Shown one piece after another: positions 55,745-64,000 of a stretch of DNA of 64,000 nucleotides. A program made the position numbers and the translations under genes. A model generated the notes under the pieces. That model saw nothing but the letters and a program-made list of their open reading frames with translations. It did no database searches and was not told where the DNA came from. Source of the stretch: Plazaster borealis (Eukaryota > Echinodermata > Asteroidea > Forcipulatida > Labidiasteridae); NCBI GenBank assembly GCA_021014325.1, contig CM037472.1, positions 15,113,063 to 15,177,062 on the forward strand, given 5' to 3'. Positions within the stretch are counted from its first letter, which is position 1. The number at the start of each line of letters is the position of its first letter.

Positions 55745-56597
55745 TAGTTCTAGAAGTAGGAGCATGCACAGTGTAGCTACAGCTGCATATTTTTCTTTTT
55801 CCCCCCTTTAATTCATGACTCGTGTAGGTGTTCTTACCTCGATGTGAACTTACATTGACTCACAAACAATTACACCGCCCTCAAACCACAACAAAAATCA
55901 CTTTCGGAAAACTTTTGTTTGTGTCAACTGCATCGTAATGCAAACTTGAGTAAATAATAAAAAGACTACATAGTAATAATTCCCCTACTCAACTACAGTC
56001 TCGTCAAAATGTCGGCTACTGGTGGTGTAAAGCTATCACAAAAAACAAATGGGATTGAACTATATATAGGTTGTCGCGACACCCTCTCTGTTTATTTATT
56101 TGTAGCAAGATTTCTTCGACCTTCATTGGCAGCGCGACCCACGCAGGGGGTAAAATGTCATAACTCCACCTCCACATTAATAGGTACCGGCAACTAGTAT
56201 AACAGGACTTTAGAATAACTATCATGAATGATATTTGGATGACAACATGGAAGGGGTTCTGCATACACGACAAGCTGCGCTGGCAAGGAGGGAGAAGGGG
56301 GGACCAACCGGGGTTTGCTGTTCTTCGACTGTCATCTGCTGACAGCTAATATATCTCAATGAGATAACCTATCTCAGATTGTGGCATATTCTGTCGGCAG
56401 TTAATTAATAAGTTAATTGTCAAGAATGAACGTAAGCGGATGCCAGACTGAGTAAGGAAAAGCTAGGGTAATTATATGCGAAATACTTAAATACTGCAAT
56501 TATAGAAGCATTCCTTCTTTAACTAAACCAAACAAAACGACCTTCACCTCACATAGTTATCTAACACTTAAAAGGGAGTACTGTGTACCCATCTCAC

Positions 56598-56943
56598 CTC
56601 GTGTCCTGTCTAACGTGTAAACTATCGGCACCTTGGCAAAATACTCCTCCGAATTAGCCTCCTTGCACTGGGCTTGCATCATCTCCCTCCTCTCCTCCAG
56701 GATACGAACTGTCTCATTATACATAGCGAGCACATCGTCGGGTACCTCTGCAGGACCGCTGTCCTCCGGCGGGGCCGTCAGGCCCAGCTTACTCAAGATC
56801 TGAGCCTTGATGGCAGACCGCCGCCGGTTTTGGTACTCCTGGAAGTTGAGTTTGCATTGGCCGGATCCACACAGGGCCATCCTTAGTAACGAACACACCA
56901 CCAGACAAATCACAGCGAGATGCACACTAGATAACGGATGCAT
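56598..56943 (-). CDS. TGFB: TGF-beta first coding exon (signal peptide, straitjacket)
   Basis: Start chosen at 56943 because the following 25 or so residues (MHPLSSVHLAVICLVVCSLL...) form a typical signal peptide. Then GQCKLNFQEYQNRRRSAIKA and QILSKLGLTAPPED match the straitjacket of vertebrate latency peptides (QILSKL-LxxPP is nearly invariant). Cys30 corresponds to the cysteine that ties the propeptide to LTBP or GARP in vertebrates. Asn76 in MYNET is at the conserved glycosylation site (vertebrate YNST), and C93 before SEEYFAK resembles TGF-beta 2. The donor is CGAG/GTGAGA, phase 1, matching the next exon. An in-frame ATG at 57027 would add 28 residues before the signal peptide. Confidence 0.92.
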
Positions 56944-57019
56944 ATTTCTTGTTTGTTCTCGCAATGCAACTGTCTCTTGTTTTATTATCCCCTTCACGTA
57001 CACGTGAGGTCCGCCAGGT

Positions 57020-57247
57020 TCATTCAATCACGGTTGAAGATGAGAAGGAAGCACAGCGTACCATACAACCACAGGGGTTCCGGTTATTGTACAAAATCAA
57101 CGGGAAGACTGTACTAGCGCAGAGACAACATAACACACGCGAGGCATACTCCTGTAATAATCTCTCATGATGATAACTGGCTTGTCTGACCGCTTCTTTA
57201 TTCACTTTACTCCCGAATGCATCGGCACCGTGTTGCACACGAGTCAT
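57020..57247 (-). other. Upstream open reading frame in TGF-beta leader
   Basis: A 75-codon frame starting at 57247. Its stop TGA (57020-57022) lies next to the extended TGF-beta ATG at 57025-57027, within GAATGAAC, so the two share an ATGA overlap. It is probably regulatory if transcribed: ribosomes would have to skip it or reinitiate. Its protein has no recognised feature. Confidence 0.35.
57197..57202 (-). terminator. Candidate polyadenylation signal of upstream gene
   Basis: AATAAA on minus, about 195 bp after the stop of the exon at 57398-57676, and inside the inferred TGF-beta leader. Confidence 0.4.
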
Positions 57248-57280
57248 ACACTATCTAACAGCGATTATGCCTCCACCTTC

Positions 57281-57288
57281 ATTATATA
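57281..57288 (-). promoter_or_regulatory. Candidate TGF-beta TATA box
   Basis: On minus, ACGTATATAATGAAGG carries TATATAA. It lies about 340 bp upstream of the signal-peptide ATG and just downstream of a CpG-richer patch (57300-57365). It is the only TATA-like site close enough to serve this exon; transcription start is inferred near 57255. Confidence 0.35.
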
Positions 57289-57397
57289 CGTTGGTCTGAA
57301 AAATCACCGACGGGACCGCGACTAGCCGAGTCGGCGCGTGCTCGGCTGGCTATGACGGACGTCCGGATTGGTCTATGGACTGTGTGATTGTTAACCT

Positions 57398-57676
57398 TTA
57401 CAGAAAGTTTACTATAACAGCTATGTTGTCAGACGCAACACACGTATGTTTTGGTGTGACGGTGGTATCAGGATGACGAAGACGATAGTTATTTCTGACT
57501 CGGTCTACATTCGGTCTAGACCACCGTACAGTCTCATAATTGACGGGACTGAGGTGGCTGGATGTCATGGGGGCGTAGAGGTTTCCTGACGGCCGGGGCT
57601 GATACGATCTGTGTACGCCGCTTTCCGAACTCTTGCTGTTCAAACTGTAACAAGACGAAGCAGCCCGGACATGCTC
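57398..57676 (-). CDS. Terminal exon of a small unrecognised gene
   Basis: After an excellent acceptor (TTTATTTGTTTCCTAG), a phase-0 frame of 92 codons reads EHVRAASSCYSLNSKSSESG, SYQPRPSGNLYAPMTSS, NYETVRWSRPNVDRVRNNYR, LRHPDTTVTPKH and ends at TAA. Its entry phase matches the donor at 59589. Tyr, Arg, Ser and Pro are abundant; no signal peptide, membrane span or known domain is seen. The last 30 residues are less convincing, and a weak internal donor (ATA/GTAAAC) near the end leaves another ending possible. The gene lies head-to-tail with TGF-beta, and its stop is only 455 bp from the TGF-beta ATG. Confidence 0.5.
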   Translation of the reverse strand, partial: EHVRAASSCYSLNSKSSESGVHRSYQPRPSGNLYAPMTSSHLSPVNYETVRWSRPNVDRVRNNYRLRHPDTTVTPKHTCVASDNIAVIVNFL

Positions 57677-59588
57677 CTAGGAAACAAATAAAATGACGAT
57701 TTTAGAAGATATATTTCCTCCATGACAGACGTTTAAGGTTCTAATCTGCCTTGCCGATAATCCGATTAAATTTGAGTATAAATATATCCTTATCGTATCT
57801 ATCCGGCTTATTGGCGAAACTTGACAGCTGCGATTAGTATTGATTCAGTCCTGGAATGGGGTCTTGATAGACCTGGGCCAAAAAGGCCAATGAACTGTGG
57901 ATTAATGTGGATTATTGCTTGCCTACTGACATATAGGTAGAAAGAAATATTTTAGTTATAGTTGACCGAAATGTTAAACAACACTGACCAACAGACACAC
58001 TTTTTGTTCGACATTGCGGATCCAGTGTCTGTCTCTGTGACGTCATTTAGAAACAGACTTCACGATGCCTTTCCAATCACATAATCGTCGTCGAAGTAGA
58101 CATTCTCAGCACTGTTAAGTTTCTCGGTTTTTGTTTCACTTATCCTGCTTTTACGGTTCTCTTTCTGTTTAATTTGTTTTTCCTTTTTCATACAGTTTTG
58201 TTTTAAAATTACAATCATTATTTGTTTTTGTAGAAGCTCTGTTCCGATTGACCGAATTGAGCACTTTTGAGCAGTGAACGTATATCAGTATCAAGCTAAG
58301 CGAATCACACTTGGTGTGCATGTTGGTAGGCCTAAGGAACGTTGTTAACTCTATATTATATTTATTACACCCTCAACAAAACAGAAAAGAGGATAATGGA
58401 ACACACGTACTGTCCTGGTTTGAATATTGGGTAGAGGGCGCTATACAAAGCTGGGAGAGCCGCCAGGAAGAATTCGCATCGGGCATCGGGTTTTTTCTAT
58501 GCCTCGAGATATGAAATCTATCAATTCTCGTATAAGAAAATCATCTGTAAATCGTAATGAAAACTGTCTAAGCATTCGGCAGAAATTGGTTGCCATAATC
58601 ATTCAACGGAATGTTTATTGCGTGTTCACCACCAACAATGATTTTACGTTGACTCGAGTGGAATGTTTTAGCTTTTTTCTTGAAGATACGAGTCTAGTCG
58701 ATAGATGGGCTTCAATTACTTGTTGTATCCCATTCAAGAATGGGATCTCGGTCGGAGTTAGTGTGTAAGACTAAAAGACCACAATAGTTGCGGTGTTCAC
58801 AATTAATTTCGTTAGCTACACTTAATTAAACAAACCACCCTCGCACCAGCAGTGAAAATACGGTGCACGGGGTACCCCATTTTTTTGCGTTTGCGATTTT
58901 ATTATAAACGAGCTACTTTTTCATCCGCTCTGGTTATACCGTTTAGAAGAAAACAAAATAGTTTTCAACAAAAGCTTGTGAAATGTAACATTTTATTCTG
59001 GAAATTGTTAATCTCAAGGGTGCAAATTTTCACTGGGGGCACCCGCTGGCGCGGACATCACTTGGGGTGGGAGGGCGCGTGCCCTTCTTGCCGACCTCAT
59101 CCCCTCCCCTCCCCCACAGGCCACTTTCTCGTACACCTTGCAAGTGTTGGTCAGGTCTGGACGGTGCATTAACCCTATACGCCCACAGCACAATCGGATG
59201 CCATTAATTTGTACCGAACTAGAACAACTGTCCATTAATCAGTGTTGATAAAGATAATGCATCCCCCAATAAAAGTAAAAGTCAGACAAAATTCGCCCAT
59301 GACATTTCCGGATCATAGGTCTACCCACAGACAGTAAATCATAAGTTCCAAGCCAGGCATAAATCACATGCGAACCTTATGACGGAATTTATTCATGGAG
59401 CAGGGTGTTCTTGCCGATTTTGGAACTTGTCATCAGGAAGCCAAAAAGCAGCGTTGTTGTGGTTTCTGTGTATTATCCAAAAGAAGTAAACAGACAAGAG
59501 TGTGGTCGAGTTGACTTCCGGGACCCCGGTGTTGTTGACGGTGTTTGAGGTATATCCCCGAGAATGACTCACCCGTGTTTGGGCGCAC
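57677..59588. other. Intron of the small minus-strand gene
   Basis: Bounded by CAG/GTGCGC at 59588 and TTTCCTAG at 57677. 59025-59110 contains a G-rich fragment (CACTGGGGGCACCCGC, GGGCGCGTGCCC) of a repeat also seen at 61130-61255. Nothing else recognised. Confidence 0.5.
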
Positions 59589-59828
59589 CTGACACGGCCA
59601 CACGGGGAGTGGGTCGTGAGATCTACTTCCCGAGAAACTCTTGGAAGTTTTGAGTGTTGGCTTGTTTCCAAACCTTCTGGGGAAATCATGATGACTGGCC
59701 ATGGCAATGTGCCTTGGTGCTTTGTTTATGAGTGCAACATTCATTCTAAGAGGCTGGGTTTTTTCATCTTCAAATATTGGGTTGGGGAAGGGTTGGGGCT
59801 GAATGGGGGTGTTTTGAGGGTGATTCAT
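59589..59828 (-). CDS. First coding exon of a small unrecognised gene
   Basis: ATG at 59828 opens 80 codons that end exactly at the donor TGTCAG/GTGCGC in phase 0. They read MNHPQNTPIQPQPFPNPIFE, DEKTQPLRMNVALINKAPRH, ASHHDFPRRFGNKPTLKTSK and SHDPLPVWPCQ. Codon use is well-behaved and there is no repeat content. An acceptor-like GAAATAATTTCAG ends 15 bp before the ATG, so a non-coding leader exon upstream is possible. Joined to 57398-57676 it gives 172 residues, basic, Pro/Ser-rich, without signal peptide or membrane span. It is presumably an intracellular protein; the function is unknown. Confidence 0.55.
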
Positions 59829-61129
59829 CGTTGAAGGTTTGGACAAATTTCTGAAATTATTTCACGTTGAATGTTGAGTTTGAAAGGAACAAGATGGCAA
59901 AATGAAATAAACACAATCTCTTTTTTTCTGAAGTGAGAATATAAAATGAATTCTACTTAATAATTTTGTTTTGGGTATTTATGGATTGACGTTTGTAGAT
60001 AGAAAGTAGCTTCGTTTTCATTTTCCCGACAAATCTAGATAATGGAACATTTCATCAGTGTTTTCCAATTCTATCATGACGTGTTTTGTTTTCGTTGGCC
60101 TTCGACGGAAAGCCACCCACTGTTGTTTCAGGCGGATCTGGTCTTGCACTTAAGACAATTCTTAGAAAACACACATCCAAGAATTCCAAGATGAATTCGA
60201 GACTACATAACTTGCTCTTGAAAACCAACTTCAGATGGGGGAGGTTGGGGTAGTTACAAACAATACGTCATACGGCATTTTTACAAGCCCAACCGGAACA
60301 GTGTGAGACAATTTTTTTAGGAAACAATAAATTCATAACTAATAATTTTTTTTAAATAACCTTGATTAGTCCTAGACGTCTGCTTTATGTTAATTTATTT
60401 CTCAATTTATTTTTGTTTTTGCGGCGTCGATTTTTAAATTAAGCATATTCCGGAAGCGATTGATATTCCCGTATGGAAAAAAAAACATCTGATGGACATT
60501 GACTGAAAACTGAGAAGTTTTTTATAGACAAATCGCCCACGCAAGGCGAGGTTGTGCCCATGTTGGTTGTTTGGATGTAGAATACTTTTCACGATATAGC
60601 CTATATTTGTTGTTGTCGAGAAGTCACTGACTGTTGGAGTGAATGAACTATACTCAACGTTTAGTAATTTTTCGCACTGTGACTTTGACCATACTTTTGA
60701 TCTCCGAAAAGCATGCATTAACTTAAAGAAGCCCAGACTAATAAACTCAGGCCAAGCTAAATCAAACACCTACAAGACGGGAAAAAGGTTCTATCTAATT
60801 AATTGTCCTATAACTTCATGGTCTACCACGTGGCCCCATTTGAAATAATATGCAAATATTATAGGCAGCACCGAAACTATAGGGTAACATTTAGGGGGGC
60901 ACAAGGGGTGCTCCATTTTTTTCCTATAGGGCACTTCTGGCCAATTAAACTGTAGTTTCCGTTTGCATTTTTCCTAAACAAGCCCGATTTCAGCGCTCTC
61001 TTTATGTCTTTTGTTTTAGGCCTACTATTTTTTGTTAGATAACCTACCTTAGGGGTAAAAACAAATACATTGTCTGCTTGTAAACAGAAAAATAGTTTTT
61101 AAAACACTGAAAATCTCATAAAATTAAAA
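59829..61129. other. Non-coding stretch
   Basis: Would include the promoter of the small minus-strand gene; no clear TATA or CpG cluster is seen. The frame 60434-60769 on minus has no splice context. Confidence 0.45.
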
Positions 61130-61255
61130 ATTTTATTCGGGTAATTTTTAATCTCAAAAGTCCACATTTCAAATGGGGGGGGGGGGCACGGGGCATTAAT
61201 TGGGGGGGGGCACGTGCCCCGTACCCCCTTAGTTAAGCCACTGATTACAGTGCGT
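61130..61255 (-). repeat. G-rich dispersed repeat fragment
   Basis: On minus: AGTGGCTTAACTAAGGGGGT, GGGGCACGTGCCCCCCCCCA. Similar pieces lie at 59025-59110 and 60890-60925, and the AGTGGCGCAACCAGA head is seen at 62393. These look like fragments of one family. Confidence 0.55.
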
Positions 61256-61589
61256 AAAGCTGGTGTGATAAAGATTTCCCAATATCGAAACACCTGTGTT
61301 TGTTTATGAGTTTGTCTTTTCAAACAAACACACGTCTAGTTCCATATCAAGATGGTGTTCATACTGACAGTCTTGTTGGTATAGAGGTTTTCCCTGGAAG
61401 ATCTAACCGCATAGCTGAAAGAAAGTTTGGCAGTCTTGTTCCACGACATGTCACATGTCACACAACCAGCTCTAGGTAATCTCCAACTGGGGGAAACCCT
61501 TAATATTTCAACTTTCTTGGGGATAGAACTTAGAAGACGCTTTTGTGGAAATGTCTATCATCCTGCCGAAGGGTTTCCTCTGCATACAA

Positions 61590-61810
61590 GCAGGGTAGTT
61601 CTCCTGAAGACGATCAGAGCATACTGATTGAAACGTCGAGTTGTTAAACCACCGGTTCTTTTCAGAGCCACCACAACTCACATCGAGAGAGTTTTATGTA
61701 CACGATGTCTCAGCCAACTTTATGCAAAGTTTCAAATCTTACATGGGGCAGGTGATAAATCGAAACTCACATCATTACATGGACGTAATCTGACCCTTCC
61801 TCAACGCTTC
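61590..61810 (+). repeat. Dispersed element 3' region with conserved hairpin
   Basis: Contains CTGAAGACGATCAGAGCATA, CTGATTGAAACGTCGAGTTG, TTAAACCACCGGTTCTTTTC and AGAGCCACCACAACTCACAT. The hairpin CGATCAG/CTGATTG encloses AGCATA. I recall similar blocks in many marine invertebrate genomes and suspect a retroelement end, possibly Penelope-like, but this is recollection only. Confidence 0.4.
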
Positions 61811-62309
61811 AATATGAAACCTTGATAATAATAAAAAATTGTTGATATTTATGCTGCACATCATTAACCGGAACTGATAAATTTCCTCCCACCCCTACAT
61901 ATTTTGTTCGAACGTTTTCACAACAAAAAGGAAGTCCTTCGAACAACTGAAAGTGAGCACTGGAATCAGACACAACACACGTGAATCACAGCAGCCTATA
62001 GCAATGTCATCGTCTATTTTTCTTGTCCTGTTGTTTGGTTGTTGATTGTTGTTTGCAAGGAGACAAACAGGACGTCCTCTTCCGAAAGTGAAAGCGGGTT
62101 ATCAGGAGTAAGAACCTTCACCGCGGTCGGTGGGAGATAGTACCCTGACGTGACAACCGGGAATGTTGATGTCAACAAAACCTGGTTTGATATTGTAAAA
62201 ACCAATTGTCACTCATCATGGGTTGGTAAGCGAGCATTAATTATCATGGTTCCATCCACTTTGTTGCGAATAATACAAACATTCCAACGGTATGGTATAG
62301 ATAACGGTT
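61811..62309. other. Non-coding stretch
   Basis: Nothing recognised. Confidence 0.5.
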
Positions 62310-62834
62310 TCAAGGGTGTGCACAACATTGGTAAGATTGAAAACAATGTTCACAGATTTGCACATTGCTTTGGCATTAAAGTGGTCATGGTGCAGTGGCG
62401 CAACCAGACATTTTCAAGGGGGGCGGGGCACAAAGACATGATTTGGGGGCTATTTAATGTATCGAACCATTCATTCCTGCATTTCTTTTTATCTCGTGGG
62501 AGGCAAACAGGGGGCAAGGGTTCTGAGCGGGGGGGGGGGGTCTCCCACCCCTAACCCCTCTGTTACGGCACTGTCATGGTGGGACTCCTTTCCGCTGAAA
62601 CATTATTATTTGAAATGCTGTATAGTATTCAAGAAATTATCTTGGGAGTCCGAAAGCCCGATGTTTGAAAACAGTGCAAACAAGTAAGTTTGGTGTCATT
62701 GTTTACTCGTGACTCCAGGGACCAAATGAGCTAAACTTGCACAGGTTTGTTATCGTATGCATAATGATGGGTCACATAAAGGGAAAATAATGGTTTTTGG
62801 AAATTATTACCAATATTGAACGCGTGTTTTAATC
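62310..62834. mobile_element. MITE-1 subfamily D copy with inner insertion
   Basis: The outer blocks TCAAGGGTGTGCACAACATTGG, TCATTGTTTACTCGTGACTC, CACAGGTTTGTTATCGTATG and an ending GAACGCGTGTTTTAA follow the order of 5783-6140. Between about 62393 and 62575 lies a foreign G-rich segment starting AGTGGCGCAACCAGACATTT. Confidence 0.6.
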
Positions 62835-64000
62835 GGTCGAACTTCAAACTCATTCAAGGGTATACTCCAAATCTGAGTTTTGTTTCCACCAATAACATTC
62901 AGCGAATTGTTGTATTATTCTATCATTGTCGTGGTGGCGTGGCTCTTTTCGAAACCACGTCTCGTGTTTGGGCTCAGGCTCCGTAGATTACTCCTGCATA
63001 ATAAATTGGTTTTCCTTATGATTAATCAAGTAGGTGGTCCACCTTTATTTTCACCATCAGTCGTACTAAAAAAAGATGATGGACAAATTTGCGGTGGACC
63101 ACCAGGTATTGTCATCGGAAGTCAGTAATACTCGCTGTACGGTTAGCCGCAATTTCATTCAATTGGGGGTGGTATAGGTGAACATACCAGTATGAGGTGA
63201 CAGGTTTGTTGTCCCCTGCTTTATACTATGACCGCAGGTATGTTAAACGATCAATCGCAGGACGATAATTGCCATTAAAAGTCCAATAATGGTATATTGA
63301 ATTAATATTGGACGACAAAGAATGTTGACCCCTATGAAAATAATAAACGCATCAGGATGTGTACAAAAAACGTTTATTAATAATATAGCAAAGTGTTTTT
63401 TCTTCTTCTTGTGTTGGGGTACGGGTAGTGTGTGGGGATTTTTTTCGGGGTGGGCGGGGGGGGGGGGGCTTGTAGGGAACCAGCTTGCATGAGTCAGATT
63501 AAGGTATTTCCCAGTGCGTGGGTGTGCTATGCAAACAAACAGATTACACTCGGGTAAAGGTACAGCGACTTGCCAACTTTGTCCGTTTTCTGAGCATAGC
63601 CTCATGGCATTCCTATAGGCCTGTATTTAGTGGTCCACTTAAGTAATAATAACTTTTCATTTTTGTATTTAATTATTATGTATTCATTATCATTTTTTTG
63701 ACAATTTTTGTGTGTAGCGTTCATAAATTCAATCATTTTCACTAATCACCCAACCCCACATACATGTTTTGCTTTTTTCTGTAAAAATATAAACCTTTTA
63801 ACAAATGTGTTATTGTTTTGTTTTTAAACTTACTCTTCTGTTATTTTCGAACATTTAAATAAACAAAACAGTGTTTTGAAATAGTTATTATTATGAGGGC
63901 CTAGGCTTCCATTTAATGATAAAATCTTTCAAAGCCATGGGTCGTAAAACCACGTAATTTTGACGCAACGGTATTTGTATTCACGGGTAATCACTTTGAT
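62835..64000. other. Non-coding stretch
   Basis: GGTGGTCCACC at 63032 and GGTGGACCACC at 63093 form an inverted pair. G run at 63456-63468. No exon is supported. Confidence 0.5.

Larger units (their letters stand above)
46752..56597. other. TGF-beta first intron (~9.8 kb)
   Basis: Bounded by the donor CGAG/GTGAGA at 56597 and the acceptor at 46752. Holds several MITEs, simple repeats and, on the opposite strand near 52.5-52.8 kb, candidate 3' exons of the plus-strand gene. AT-rich throughout apart from the 52.4-53.0 kb block. Confidence 0.7.

Noticed and set aside
56674..57170. Plus-strand frames opposite the first TGF-beta exon
   Set aside because: Antisense shadows; no splice sites or domains.
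1..64000. CRISPR arrays, bacterial operons, rRNA genes, integrated viral genes
   Set aside because: None seen. Direct repeats present are minisatellites or MITEs, and no capsid, polymerase or reverse-transcriptase motif could be read in the open frames.

Overview
This is eukaryotic, metazoan DNA. Genes are split by long introns, splice sites are canonical GT/AG, and most of the window is AT-rich non-coding sequence full of short dispersed repeats. No bacterial-type operons, rRNA genes or CRISPR arrays are seen. A bona fide TGF-beta ligand, TTAGGG-type telomeric repeats, tRNA-derived SINEs and a swarm of TTAA-flanked MITEs point to a deuterostome. An echinoderm, perhaps a sea star, is my best inference from the repeat families; nothing in the window proves it.

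Three gene models are supported. (1) Plus strand: exons at 15603-16255, 27753-27928 and 32385-32509 join in compatible phases (1/0, 0/2, 2/1) and encode a Ser/Gln-rich tail of an unrecognised protein. Its upstream exons lie outside the window or were not seen. Two phase-1 candidate 3' exons lie near 52.5-52.8 kb (52456-52538 and 52685-52821) and would give alternative C-termini. (2) Minus strand: a TGF-beta gene. The signal peptide and straitjacket exon is 56598-56943, the propeptide arm exon is 46452-46751, a weak middle exon candidate lies near 45.99-46.20 kb, and the exon 42831-43310 carries an RGD motif, a basic cleavage site and the nine-cysteine mature domain. (3) Minus strand, just upstream of TGF-beta: a predicted two-exon, 172-residue protein of unknown function (59589-59828 and 57398-57676).

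Layout: 1-15.6 kb is non-coding with MITEs, foldback elements and a telomere-repeat-bearing element. 15.6-32.5 kb holds the plus-strand exons and repeat-rich introns. 32.5-42.8 kb is non-coding with tandem duplications. 42.8-57.3 kb is the TGF-beta locus, with the putative 3' exons of the plus-strand gene antisense inside its first intron. 57.2-59.9 kb is the small minus-strand gene, and 60-64 kb is non-coding repeats.

The most striking repeat biology is a TTAA-targeting MITE (called MITE-1 here). It has inserted three times into a second family (MITE-2), always at the TTAA inside the GCTTAAGC motif of MITE-2's inverted repeat, and it carries interchangeable palindromic cores. A separate 553-bp inverted-repeat element carries what looks like a promoter and first coding exon ending in a splice donor; it has inserted into a SINE that forms one arm of a large palindrome. 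Repeat family names (MITE-1 and so on) are local labels used only here.
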